DNA of 64,000 nt from an uncultured Geobacteraceae bacterium (GCA_903939115.1 CAJAFV010000033.1:20450-84449), one strand, 5' to 3'. Numbered from the stretch's first letter, positions 8,519 through 17,342 are shown. Numbers and translations are program-made. Notes: generated from the letters alone by a model not told the origin.

Positions 8519-10563
8519 TGGAATCTCTCCTTCGTATAGCTGAGTGCACTTACCAGAGTGGCGAACAACAGCGATGATCCCCCGTACGAGGTATAAGGTA
8601 GGGTAACGCCAGAGAGTGGCATCAGCGTGAAATTTCCACAAACTGTCACAAACATCTGAATTACCATCAGCAAGACGGACAACGCCAGAAACCATGCCAC
8701 AAAACGTCCAACTGCCTGTTTGGTGCTATCTCCGGCAATCGCCGATGCGTCCTGCAACAGTTTCAGCAGGAATGCCAGATAGACACCCAGCAGCACCGCC
8801 CCCGGAAGATATCCGAACTGCGCTATCAGATGACTAGGTGTGTAGTCGGATTGGATCTGCATGGAGGTAACTATTGTATCCGTACCTTTCTTAACGTAGT
8901 GCCCGAAATAAGGGATTTCACCGAAGCCATATCCGAAAGCGCCTGCTGATTTTCTCAGCCAGACCAGTTTTGCCAGTTCGGTACTTCCCTCATAAAAGGG
9001 ACTCATCATTTCGTTGATCCGTCGATAGATATGGGCAAACATACTTGTCTTACTCAATTTACTCTGTAACAGCCAGGTGGGAACAAGTATGGCACTCCAT
9101 CCCAGCAGTATGCAGAGTAATGTCCTGCTGCCCATAAGCAGCCAGACATAGCAGCTGAGTAGCATCAGCATAATCAGCATTGGGCCAAAATCTTTTGTGG
9201 TGAAAAAGGTCACCAATACTGTAAAGGAAACAACAAACAGATCGGCAAAGGTTTCCCGTAGCCAACCTTGAGGCGTACTCCCTTTGAGTTGAGTGCGTCG
9301 GGAAATATAATCTCCTCTGGCCAGTGCATACCAGGCGAAGAACAGGACTGCCATGAATTTAATCAGTTCACTACTGTTACCGCTTTTGATATGTAGAAAA
9401 AGGCCTGCCAGAGCGGTTGTCAGTAAAAGTCCAATTAGCAACGCAACTGTTCTTGAAGTATTGCAACGACAACTCTCAAGCATTTTAGCCAGCTTATTGC
9501 GCGATACTGGAAGCTTGCAAACCATCGCCATAACAACAAATACGGTTGAACAAAATTCAATCCACCTCCATGTGTAATAGCCGTAGAAACGGAGTTTACT
9601 GACATAGTTCAAGCCCAGATCGGTCATTAGCACCAGGCTTATCCCCCAGAAAAAAATCGTACCGGGATAGATGTACCATTCTGCATCAGGATAAAGTTTT
9701 CGCAGCATGATACGAGCCCCGAGTGCGGCTGCTACGAATAAGAGGCAACCCCAATTTAGAATAAATAGGCTCCCGGCCGCCTTTACCCGCTCGCTATTGC
9801 CTTTTAATAACATTTGATGAAATTTAGAATTCTGGTCTGCAGCCTGAAGCAGATGATATGCTGCACGAGCTGTTTCCTGCGTTTTTACAGCATCTGCATA
9901 CCGGTTCAGGTTCAAACCCGTTTCTTCGCGGTACTTCGTTACATCGTAGAATTTCCTGATTTCTGACAATTTATCTTCAAGAACTTGTTTTTGTTGTGTA
10001 AGTTGTTGTGCTTGAGTCTCAAACTTTCTGGTTGACCGACCTTCCGGGGACAGCCATCCCGTTATCTGCTTCCAAAGACCACGGTTGTTAGGCTCTTTTG
10101 GCAATAAGGCAATGGTGCTACCATGAGAAGCGGCAGTCTTTTGCAGTGGGAGCAGTATTTTTTCAAAGGTCTTGTTCAGCTGATTTGAATCAGCTGCAAT
10201 TGTTACAACTAGCTCTGCGAATGTCTCACGTTTGGCCGCATGGCAAGTCGCGCAGTCCGACGGTGTCTGAAGTTTTTTAGACCGCTGCGGAGAAAGTTGA
10301 CGGCTGAGATCATCTGGAGTCATCACAGAATACTTTTCGGTGTAGGGCACACTATGGTCTATGTCCTCCTGGTAGCGTGCAATCCCTTCTGGTGACCTGA
10401 TCACTGTTAATGAGAAGGAAACCGCAAAAAAAAGCAGCGCCAGATAGGTAGCAAACTCCTCTCGCTGTGACCTTAGAGAAGACAAACTGCCGTACATTAG
10501 CCTCAGCGCCGCAAAGAGTATCAATGCCCCACCTACTACTATCATTCCAACGTATCCTCCCAT
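8515..10563 (-). CDS. SEDS-family glycosyltransferase (FtsW/RodA-like) with periplasmic CxxCH segment
   Basis: 682 aa from ATG 10563 (GGAGGG, 5 nt). Two N-terminal helices (about 1-25 and 40-56), then about 200 extracytoplasmic residues, then about ten helices ending in the SEDS motif SYGGSSLL. The segment with SDYTPSHLIAQFG matches the catalytic-Asp loop of RodA/FtsW. The extra segment has a coiled coil (about 195-230) and CATCH at 104-108, a c-type haem attachment motif. The positive charge of the first loop places it in the periplasm, where haem c is attached. Typical FtsW/RodA proteins are about 370-410 aa and lack this. The gene is translationally coupled to the PBP. Confidence 0.85.
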   Translation of the reverse strand: MGGYVGMIVVGGALILFAALRLMYGSLSSLRSQREEFATYLALLFFAVSFSLTVIRSPEGIARYQEDIDHSVPYTEKYSVMTPDDLSRQLSPQRSKKLQTPSDCATCHAAKRETFAELVVTIAADSNQLNKTFEKILLPLQKTAASHGSTIALLPKEPNNRGLWKQITGWLSPEGRSTRKFETQAQQLTQQKQVLEDKLSEIRKFYDVTKYREETGLNLNRYADAVKTQETARAAYHLLQAADQNSKFHQMLLKGNSERVKAAGSLFILNWGCLLFVAAALGARIMLRKLYPDAEWYIYPGTIFFWGISLVLMTDLGLNYVSKLRFYGYYTWRWIEFCSTVFVVMAMVCKLPVSRNKLAKMLESCRCNTSRTVALLIGLLLTTALAGLFLHIKSGNSSELIKFMAVLFFAWYALARGDYISRRTQLKGSTPQGWLRETFADLFVVSFTVLVTFFTTKDFGPMLIMLMLLSCYVWLLMGSRTLLCILLGWSAILVPTWLLQSKLSKTSMFAHIYRRINEMMSPFYEGSTELAKLVWLRKSAGAFGYGFGEIPYFGHYVKKGTDTIVTSMQIQSDYTPSHLIAQFGYLPGAVLLGVYLAFLLKLLQDASAIAGDSTKQAVGRFVAWFLALSVLLMVIQMFVTVCGNFTLMPLSGVTLPYTSYGGSSLLFATLVSALSYTKERFQ

Positions 10564-10607
10564 AGCACCCTCCATAAAATGTGTGATCCCGAATCTAATG
10601 CAGTAAA

Positions 10608-10623
10608 AGCAGCTTGCGTGCCA
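10608..10623 (-). promoter_or_regulatory. Sigma-54-like promoter for the SEDS-PBP operon
   Basis: The complement reads TGGCACGCAAGCTGCT: GG, ten bases, GC. It lies about 45 bp upstream of ATG 10563 and is nearly identical to the promoter at 11189-11207 (TGGCATGCAAGCTGCT). Confidence 0.65.
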
Positions 10624-10652
10624 CATCTGATACGCAGCATAACTTGCTGTTT

Positions 10653-10742
10653 ATGCATATGTTTGCTCTAATTATGATTTTCGAAAATAGAAAGATCGCT
10701 TTGAACAATGGGTATTTGCATCTGATTAATGTAATTATGCAG
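10653..10742. promoter_or_regulatory. Degenerate half-sites of the regional palindrome
   Basis: TTATGCATATGTTTGC starts at 10651, TATTTGCAT lies near 10713, and TAATTATGCAG ends at 10742. They are imperfect relatives of TGCAAATATGCAG at 30-120 bp from the SEDS promoter. This is the weakest copy of the set. Confidence 0.3.
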
Positions 10743-10793
10743 CGTTAAGTGTGATTGCTTTAGAGGAGCATTAACGCCACATACCGCCGCCCA

Positions 10794-11111
10794 TCAGTGT
10801 CGTGACATATTTCTGGTCAAGCCAATAATTGCTCCGATGACGAATAAAGTTAGTGCGGCAACATTGGCAGACATGACAAGACCCGAGCATAGAGAGGCTA
10901 TACCTTTGCCAGCTTCAGAGATATGTCCGGATAACTTGTCAAAACCATGCCAATCTACTTGTACGTGAAGAGCTGAAAGAGCTTTCATTACAGCAAAAAT
11001 CATTAACCCGACCAGTGTGACGTTCACAACTCGACCGAAGACCATTGCAATCACGAACCCCAAAGCTCCGTAAAGGGTTGGAATAAGTAAAGTACCAAGA
11101 TGATTTTCCAT
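10794..11111 (-). CDS. Small membrane protein with about four hydrophobic segments
   Basis: 105 aa. Hydrophobic segments lie at about 7-22, 24-43 and 80-100, with an amphipathic stretch HVQVDWHGFDKLSGHISEAG between. Overall size and pattern recall FUN14-like proteins, but I would not assign the family. AGAGGT precedes the ATG. It has its own sigma-54-like promoter, sharing a palindrome with the divergent gene at 11499. Its function is not recognisable from the sequence. Confidence 0.6.
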   Translation of the reverse strand: MENHLGTLLIPTLYGALGFVIAMVFGRVVNVTLVGLMIFAVMKALSALHVQVDWHGFDKLSGHISEAGKGIASLCSGLVMSANVAALTLFVIGAIIGLTRNMSRH

Positions 11112-11188
11112 ATGGTTAGACCTCTTTCTTATGATTTATCCTCTAATATCACCCTCTCACTGAGTGGATCCTGAAGTTATACTTGCAT

Positions 11189-11207
11189 TAGCAGCTTGCA
11201 TGCCACA
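11189..11207 (-). promoter_or_regulatory. Sigma-54-like promoter for the small membrane protein
   Basis: The complement reads TGTGGCATGCAAGCTGCTA: GG, ten bases, GC. It lies about 80 bp upstream of ATG 11111 and 105 bp from the palindrome at 11312. Confidence 0.65.
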
Positions 11208-11311
11208 TGCAGACGCTTCACGCAACTTACTAATTTAATGGATATTATATGGTGAGGATTTTGAAAAGTGAGGAGGGAAAGTTTTGAATCCACAATTTTT
11301 CATCAAAGAAA

Positions 11312-11324
11312 TGCAAATATGCAG
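11312..11324. promoter_or_regulatory. Regional palindrome between two divergent sigma-54-like promoters
   Basis: TGCAAATATGCAG. It lies midway between the leftward promoter (11207) and the rightward promoter (11431), about 105 bp from each. Confidence 0.6.
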
Positions 11325-11430
11325 CTCAAAATGCGATTGCAATGTGGAGAATTTTTCGAGCGGTATTACTGCAAAACAACAGTATGAATATTCAGTTGTG
11401 ATTATGGGATGTTATTGGTTTTGTGCTTTC

Positions 11431-11448
11431 TTGGCATTCCAGTTGCTT
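11431..11448 (+). promoter_or_regulatory. Sigma-54-like promoter for the HExxH membrane protein
   Basis: TTGGCATTCCAGTTGCTT, a near-consensus -24/-12 element (TGGCAY-N5-TTGCT). Transcription should start near 11457, about 40 bp before ATG 11499. Confidence 0.7.
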
Positions 11449-11498
11449 ATGTACGGTGAGGGCCTATGGTCGAGACACGAACATAAAGGAGAACAGTC

Positions 11499-11987
11499 AT
11501 GTTCCATAACCAACACTTTTGGGGCATTGTACTGTTTGCGGCATTATTTGAGATCAGGTCAAGAGTCCGTTCGCACAAGATCCGTTATATTGAAACACTT
11601 CTCCATGAGATTGCTCATTTGGTGTTGGCGAAAGTTTTTCGTGGAAATCCACAACGCTTTACCATAACCCCAAAAAAACAGGAAACCGGAGCAGTAGTAC
11701 TGGGTTCTGTCTCCTGCGCCAATATTGTGTCACTTAATGCATTTCCGATCAGTTTGGCTCCTCTAATAATGATTCCTCTTTCCTATGTACTTTATAGTCA
11801 TTGGCATCTTTGGTTTCCAGGCACGATGTCTTGTAGCCTGGGGCTTTATCTAGTAATGTTTGTGCTGCTGTCCGCATCTATTCCATCATCAACAGATTGG
11901 AAACTTGCTTTCAGAAATCCCGTTACCGGAATCTGTTGGACTGGAGTTATGGTTGCTGGGTGCTGGATTGTAAACTCGTTTCTGTGA
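11499..11987 (+). CDS. Membrane protein with HExxH motif (possible M50-like metalloprotease)
   Basis: 162 aa. HEIAH (about residues 35-39) sits in a hydrophobic helix (TLLHEIAHLVLAKVF), as in membrane metalloproteases that bind zinc through HExxH. About three further hydrophobic segments follow (about 75-100, 105-125, 140-160). The second ligand typical of M50 proteases (NPDG) is not seen, so activity is uncertain. AAAGGAG precedes the ATG. It is transcribed divergently from the membrane-protein gene at 10794-11111 and upstream of the VWA-kinase-PP2C triad. Confidence 0.55.
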   Translation: MFHNQHFWGIVLFAALFEIRSRVRSHKIRYIETLLHEIAHLVLAKVFRGNPQRFTITPKKQETGAVVLGSVSCANIVSLNAFPISLAPLIMIPLSYVLYSHWHLWFPGTMSCSLGLYLVMFVLLSASIPSSTDWKLAFRNPVTGICWTGVMVAGCWIVNSFL

Positions 11988-12061
11988 CTCAAAGTTTGAT
12001 GAAAAATGTGGCTACGTCCTAACCAACATAATTCCCGTTTTCATAAAGTGCTGAGCGTAGC

Positions 12062-12073
12062 TGCATATATGCA
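12062..12073. promoter_or_regulatory. Regional palindrome variant (perfect palindrome)
   Basis: TGCATATATGCA, a perfect 12-bp palindrome preceded by C as in the other copies. It lies about 96 bp upstream of the TTGGCAC element at 12169. Confidence 0.5.
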
Positions 12074-12168
12074 TCTAATCCTTGTTAATTTTGCATTCAA
12101 ATAAACAAATTGAGTCCTTTCTCTCAAAGCTGAATATATAAATACATGATATTATTATAAATTTATTA

Positions 12169-12186
12169 TTGGCACGAGATGTGAAA
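12169..12186 (+). promoter_or_regulatory. -24/-12-like element upstream of the VWA triad
   Basis: TTGGCACGAGATGTGAAA. The -24 block is perfect, but the -12 dinucleotide is GA rather than GC, as at 17343 and 25823. It lies about 40 bp upstream of ATG 12227. The tract before it is very AT-rich. Confidence 0.45.
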
Positions 12187-12226
12187 ATGTAAAAAGCAAG
12201 AAATCATTTTAAAAGGAGAGTTTAAC

Positions 12227-13501
12227 ATGAACATGAACTATGCAATCGATGGTAACAATGCTTTACTCGGATTAAGAATCAACAACACACCGTCAGTACG
12301 TTTATTTTCTAAGCTACTCCTTACTCTTAAGTCTCGTGGAGACGATTTCCAACTCTTTTTTGACAATAGTATTGGCCGTCATATGAAAAAAGATGGGGTT
12401 CAGGATGAATGGGAGAAGTTTTTAGCCGCTCTTCCAATGGAGGGAATTAAACCTCCCATCTTTGCTCCGAGAGCCGACACACTAATAGAATACTATTGTG
12501 AATCTCATAATGCTGGTGTCATTAATTCACGAGACAAGATGGATTCTTGGACCAGAAGACCCAGTGTGATACATAGAGTACGTGCTTACAGAAATAGAAA
12601 TGTTTTGCAAATAAGCTTAAAGGATGATGCAAACGGTCGTTTTCTTTTCAGTTCTACAGCCCACGAAAAATTTACATTCGGTAATATCGACTTCCCGCAG
12701 CTGGATACTACACAAATAAATACCGAACGCCCAATCCATCCAAACGAAGACTCAGATGCTGTTTCAGAGGGAGTACTCCTTATTCTGGCACTTGATGCCT
12801 CCTGGAGCATGACTGAAAATAAAAGTTTTGACGGACGTACCAAGAGTGAGCATCTCAACGATATTGTAAAACAAACGGTTTTAAGGCTTAAAAGTTCAGT
12901 GGTCAGCCGTGGTTTGTATATGGCTATCTTACGGTTTGAGAACGACGTTACAACCATGTTATGTCCGACCACTGACACCAAGTTTGCGAGCATTTATGAA
13001 TGGGAAAAGTGTATGAGTAATTTTGATTATCTAACCGGATTGACTCCAGGTCAAACCAATATCAGACTTGCGCTGCAACGATCCAAAGAACTTTTACAAG
13101 ATACGCTTGAGGATGACGACTCTTTATCAGAATTGGCTGATGACTGGCGGGCGACTGTGATTTTGGTTACTGATGGGAATCACTTCGTACAACGTCAGGA
13201 TGGTTCGGCTGAAAACGATAATGATGTTGCAGGCGCCGTCTTGGACATACACGGTGGTTTGGAAGGTATAAGAGATCAGAAAATTGTTGTCGGATGTGTC
13301 GGCATTGGTACTGATGTTAACAGCGGAATGCTATCCGATATAGCATCTCAATGTTCCACCGATCAGAGAAAAATGGCAAAAAATGCTGGCATCGAAAATT
13401 TATTGTTGGATGGTAGATTATTCATAAAAGTCGACTCAAATAACAATAATTTTGGAAATGCGATTAGGACATTTATTGATGTTGCGTCTTCAAGTACATA
13501 G
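12227..13501 (+). CDS. NYN/PIN-like nuclease domain fused to a VWA domain
   Basis: 424 aa. Residues 4-125 look like a NYN/PIN RNase fold: AIDGNN (Asp8), LFFDNS (Asp46), RADTLIEYY (Asp84) and VINSRDKM (Asp103), the acidic spacing of Zc3h12a/YacP-type nucleases. Residues 183-424 form a von Willebrand A domain with a MIDAS motif DASWS at 190-194. AAGGAG lies upstream of the start. It is first of three co-directional genes with a kinase and a PP2C, resembling the VWA (TerY-type)-kinase-PP2C triads described around Ter systems. The nuclease call is from motif pattern only. Confidence 0.7.
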   Translation: MNMNYAIDGNNALLGLRINNTPSVRLFSKLLLTLKSRGDDFQLFFDNSIGRHMKKDGVQDEWEKFLAALPMEGIKPPIFAPRADTLIEYYCESHNAGVINSRDKMDSWTRRPSVIHRVRAYRNRNVLQISLKDDANGRFLFSSTAHEKFTFGNIDFPQLDTTQINTERPIHPNEDSDAVSEGVLLILALDASWSMTENKSFDGRTKSEHLNDIVKQTVLRLKSSVVSRGLYMAILRFENDVTTMLCPTTDTKFASIYEWEKCMSNFDYLTGLTPGQTNIRLALQRSKELLQDTLEDDDSLSELADDWRATVILVTDGNHFVQRQDGSAENDNDVAGAVLDIHGGLEGIRDQKIVVGCVGIGTDVNSGMLSDIASQCSTDQRKMAKNAGIENLLLDGRLFIKVDSNNNNFGNAIRTFIDVASSST

Positions 13502-13563
13502 TCAAAGGCCGATTCACATTGCGCGACAGACCAGCAATCAATAAAAACCGGGGCGGAGATATT

Positions 13564-14694
13564 ATGATAACATTAGTTATGCGGGCGATAGGTGGAACAC
13601 AACAGACTATTTCAATCAATGTAGACACTGAGAATGTAATAGCATCTGGAGGCTATGGTTCGATATATAACGTGCCTAATGATCCAACTGTGGTTGTGAA
13701 GAAACTTGATATGGAGCCCACTCTGCCGCTGGGGGATTTGAATCAATATTTAGCACATATATCGGTAACCAAAGATCGTATGCAGCGAATAATTGATGAG
13801 GAAAATATTAATTCCAATAAAAGGCAGTTTATAATTGATAGCGTAAAAGAAATTTTAGACTACTCTCTAAGCACCCATTTTTATTGTGATCACACAAATT
13901 TCAAGATCTCCGCGATATGGTTTTTACAGAAAAAAGCAATTGGTAAGAGATTAACAGATCATTTTGTAGATGAACCCATGCCAAGTGAGGATATCCGTAA
14001 ACGGATTGCAAGAGATGTAGTAACACGAATGAGAACGTTACGGCGAGCTGATCTTGTACATCTTGATTGCGTGGAAGATAATATCATGTACGAATCTTCG
14101 CAGCACAAGGTAACTGTTATTGATCTTGATGGATGTGGAATCATCAACAGACCCGATCCATTAAAAAACAATGGAGTTTCATCAGATCAATGGTCATTTC
14201 GACCTTTAACTATCGGAAAAACAAAACTAATGAAGCTTCCGCCTTGGTATCCTCAGGCAGGTGTTGAGAGTAATCCACGGAGAGGTTATTACCTGTTTGC
14301 TGAACGTTGGGTGATTTTAGATACAATCATTAATATTTTAACGTGGCGCAAAATGGGTATTCTTTCATGGTTTAATGATGTAACCATGAGGAAAGATATA
14401 GGAAATTCCTACAAGGAAATTGCGGTTCTGGTTAATAGCTTTAAGCAAACTAATAGCGATCACGACAATATTAGGTCTTTTTGGGAAACAACAATGACAA
14501 GGAAGATGGGGGAATTATCTCACAAATACGCTGCTCAAATGGCTATAAATCCACCCAAAGATTACTGGCAACAAAGAGGATTCCCTGATTGTTTATATAA
14601 TTTATCCAGCCTGGCTCAACGGGCATATCTCGACCCAAGAGCTCTGAGTTCATTTGGCTCTATGTATGATAAATATCTTGCAGAATTGAGATAA
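13564..14694 (+). CDS. Ser/Thr protein kinase of the VWA-kinase-PP2C triad
   Basis: 376 aa from ATG 13564 (GGAG 6 nt upstream; an in-frame ATG at 13519 lacks a site). It has a glycine loop ASGGYGS (27-33), a Lys at 46/47 in VVVKKLD, a catalytic loop HLDCVEDN (166-173) and the metal-binding DLDG (187-190, in place of DFG). The C-terminal ~170 residues carry no recognised domain. No transmembrane helix is seen, so it should be cytoplasmic. It lies between the VWA and PP2C genes and probably phosphorylates the VWA protein or partners assembled on it. Confidence 0.8.
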   Translation: MITLVMRAIGGTQQTISINVDTENVIASGGYGSIYNVPNDPTVVVKKLDMEPTLPLGDLNQYLAHISVTKDRMQRIIDEENINSNKRQFIIDSVKEILDYSLSTHFYCDHTNFKISAIWFLQKKAIGKRLTDHFVDEPMPSEDIRKRIARDVVTRMRTLRRADLVHLDCVEDNIMYESSQHKVTVIDLDGCGIINRPDPLKNNGVSSDQWSFRPLTIGKTKLMKLPPWYPQAGVESNPRRGYYLFAERWVILDTIINILTWRKMGILSWFNDVTMRKDIGNSYKEIAVLVNSFKQTNSDHDNIRSFWETTMTRKMGELSHKYAAQMAINPPKDYWQQRGFPDCLYNLSSLAQRAYLDPRALSSFGSMYDKYLAELR

Positions 14695-14784
14695 TCACAT
14701 AAACCAACATCAGTTAACCAGCTGTGTAAATTGATATGCCGCTATATACTCGATTCGAGCCACAAAAGAATATAAGGAAGTGTT

Positions 14785-16326
14785 ATGATTGAAATTGCAG
14801 AAGCAAATCTACCGTATCCTAGTAAAGATGAAGATGCCTGTCTCGTACGTTCTGTTGATGGGGCAGAGATGGTCAAACTTCTTGCAGTAGCAGACGGATT
14901 ATCAATGAGCGGCGGACGCTTAGCAGCACAAACGATAATTCGCATTCTTAATCAGGTTGATTCTCTTGATTCAGCGCGATCAATCTTTGAACAAATGTCT
15001 CTTCTATTGTCAAACGAACGCGATGACTATCCGGAAAGCGAAACGACAATTACCTGTGGGTTGCTAAAATGTGTCCATACGCAGGGGGATGCATACCTTA
15101 GATTTGATTTTTTTGCCATCGGTGATTCGCCGATATGGAAGGTTGTTCGTGCACCAAAGGGAAGTCGATTTCCATTCCAAAGATATCTCGTACATGGGAC
15201 TCCATATCCATCTGAAACCGCAAAAGTCTATTCAACTGTACGTCTCCCCCAAAGAGATGTGAATGGTCCTGTTACTTTTGGGACTATCGAAATCTCAAGT
15301 AATGAAGTTTTAGTTATTTGCACAGATGGTATTCCTGAAAGGGATGTTTTTTTTCGTGATCACAATAACCGCTCTGATTTGACATCTAATAAGGCGACTG
15401 GTTTGTGTAATTGGATGTTTCAAGATGAACGCTATAACGACGAAGGGATTGAGGCCGTGTTGAATGATTACTGCCGGAGAGATCTCTTGTATGATGATGC
15501 GACAATCATAGTAGCGAGGGTGCACGTTCCCAAAGCGACCATTTCTCTTGAAGAGGAACTTGACGATTCTGGAAATGAACCATTTAAATATGGACAAATT
15601 AATGCGTCAATGCAATTGGAAGAGCCCTGCGTACAAGAATCACAATCTATTGGAGCCAAGATCTGCAAAACGGATAGTTTTGGTGAAGGCAGTCAATTAG
15701 CCCAACCTAAAGAGGTTGTCCCTGAACCACTAAAGAAGGCTGAAAATAATAAAAATACACCATCTGGCCGTACGCAGTTCATTGCATCAGTCGATGCTGT
15801 AGAAAATTCTTCAGGATTCCCTCAAACAGAAAAACTGGACGAGCCCTCTCAACCTATGGACGCGATGCTATCGAATGAGTTTTGCATGGATTTAAATGGA
15901 GGTAATCCTACACTTAATTGTCATAATGATATATGTACTCTTAATAATTCTGATTTAGATACCCTTGATCCTCAATTGGCTGATAAATTGCAGAATGAGG
16001 ATTTAATTGGAAACAACGATAAGTCAATTATTGAAAACTATAATGCCCCCGATGATTCTTTGTTAAATGAACAAAACATTGATCAAACAAAGAATGCGGG
16101 AGAAGTTGAGTCTCTTGAAGGGTCTGTAGCCTTTCACAATGAACTGACGGACACCCCAAATATGGCATCTGAGGCTGATAATCTAGTTGATAATATAAGT
16201 GCAGAAGCCGATGTAATTATGGGGGACTCACAACTAGAAAAGATTGACAACAATTCTAATGGCAACAAAAAGGCTGATCAGATAGAGAGTAAAGATCTTT
16301 GTACGGATAAAAAAATGTGTCAATAA
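14785..16326 (+). CDS. PP2C-family phosphatase with long acidic C-terminal tail
   Basis: 513 aa. The catalytic domain spans about 1-245: DEDACL (15-20), AVADGLS (34-40), FAIGDSPIW, VLVICTDG and YDDATIIVA supply the metal-binding aspartates. Residues ~250-513 are low-complexity, rich in Asp, Glu, Asn and Ser, and probably disordered; such a tail is unusual for this family. No membrane segment is present. AAGGAAG precedes the ATG. It completes the triad and should oppose the upstream kinase. Confidence 0.8.
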   Translation: MIEIAEANLPYPSKDEDACLVRSVDGAEMVKLLAVADGLSMSGGRLAAQTIIRILNQVDSLDSARSIFEQMSLLLSNERDDYPESETTITCGLLKCVHTQGDAYLRFDFFAIGDSPIWKVVRAPKGSRFPFQRYLVHGTPYPSETAKVYSTVRLPQRDVNGPVTFGTIEISSNEVLVICTDGIPERDVFFRDHNNRSDLTSNKATGLCNWMFQDERYNDEGIEAVLNDYCRRDLLYDDATIIVARVHVPKATISLEEELDDSGNEPFKYGQINASMQLEEPCVQESQSIGAKICKTDSFGEGSQLAQPKEVVPEPLKKAENNKNTPSGRTQFIASVDAVENSSGFPQTEKLDEPSQPMDAMLSNEFCMDLNGGNPTLNCHNDICTLNNSDLDTLDPQLADKLQNEDLIGNNDKSIIENYNAPDDSLLNEQNIDQTKNAGEVESLEGSVAFHNELTDTPNMASEADNLVDNISAEADVIMGDSQLEKIDNNSNGNKKADQIESKDLCTDKKMCQ

Positions 16327-16695
16327 ACTTTCTTGTATGGCTGGTACGCAGGAAAGAGATGAATCTGAGAAGTTTACCGTAAAAAAATAATACTAAAAAT
16401 ATCAGCTAGTTATAATTATGACAGGAAAGCGGATGGTCTGATTTAAAAAATAATTGACAGTACATCGGAAGAATTGTTTTTGTCAGTCAAATACATACAA
16501 AAATTTAATTAATATGATAATAGTTCTTGACTATGCAATTATTTGTTCTGTAGTTTTAAATAACCTATAAATTTAAAAGGTACTCCGTGGAAGGGGAGCG
16601 CTAATATTGGTTATGTTGCATGATCCAATGCGTATTATTTCATTGTATTCGATGCCATTAAATTGTTGTCAGAGATTCCATTTGACCTTCACGGG

Positions 16696-16762
16696 TTACA
16701 AAGGTTAAACCCAGGCTCATTAGACTTTCACTGATTTACAAAGGTTATACCTAGGCTCATTC
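16696..16762. repeat. Direct repeat, two copies, 40-bp period
   Basis: TTACAAAGGTTAAACCCAGG... at 16696-16722 and TTACAAAGGTTATACCTAGG... at 16736-16762; 24 of 27 positions agree, including AGGCTCATT at the end. Confidence 0.7.
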
Positions 16763-16781
16763 GATTTGCAGTTAATTTATA

Positions 16782-16824
16782 AAGCCCGTCATTCGTAATA
16801 CAATACATTACAAATGACGGGCTT
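16782..16824. terminator. Long hairpin, probable transcription terminator
   Basis: AAGCCCGTCATTCGTAAT pairs with ATTACAAATGACGGGCTT (one mismatch, 7-nt loop). Rightwards it is followed by TCTCGTCGTTTTT. It lies about 455 bp after the PP2C stop, so it may end that transcript or belong to a decayed element. Confidence 0.55.
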
Positions 16825-17014
16825 CTCGTCGTTTTTAACCTAATACATAAATCTAATCTACTAAAATCGTCTATTAATCCTGTGTGCAGCGCTTAACACC
16901 TCAATTGCATTGACAAAATTTATTAACACCATACGTTGTTTAATCGAAAGGTACTCCAAACTACTCAAGGCTGACTGCTAGATTATTAATTTGATAAAGT
17001 GATGATGCAGCCGG

Positions 17015-17158
17015 ATGGACCGCAATTACCTGAAGAGTGAAGAAGGAGATAAAATCACTGTCATCCTGGATGGTCGCGATCTCAATATCAGAAAGTTACT
17101 CCGAGTGATACTTTTGTGGCTTTTTAAAGAGAGATTCAGGGACATCATATCTGGATGA
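17015..17158 (+). pseudogene. C-terminal remnant of an IS5-like transposase
   Basis: A 47-codon frame reading MDRNYLKSEEGDKITVIL...LNIRKLLRVILLWLF. This resembles the extreme C-terminus of IS5-group transposases (DRNYLKG..GD.IN..LA..GFNLRKLL). Nothing upstream continues the frame, so only the 3' end is left. Confidence 0.6.
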
Positions 17159-17249
17159 ATAAACTTGAGTCAGCTATGGGAACAAACTTACAACTCGTAT
17201 GAAGTAAGTTTTAGACTTTTTCAGTATTAACTTAGATATGTTAAAAAGC

Positions 17250-17262
17250 TGCAAATATGCAG
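17250..17262. promoter_or_regulatory. Regional palindrome, exact copy
   Basis: TGCAAATATGCAG, followed by a TGCATATG half-site at 17274. About 81 bp upstream of the -24-like element at 17343. Confidence 0.5.
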
Positions 17263-17342
17263 TCAATCAATAATGCATATGTATAGTAACTTTAGGTAGG
17301 CAATAACATGCCGATTTTATTTAATATTATTTGCGCTAACTG

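Noticed and set aside
11284..11667. 127-codon plus-strand frame
   Set aside because: Runs through the palindrome and promoter and into the HExxH gene in another frame; poor start.
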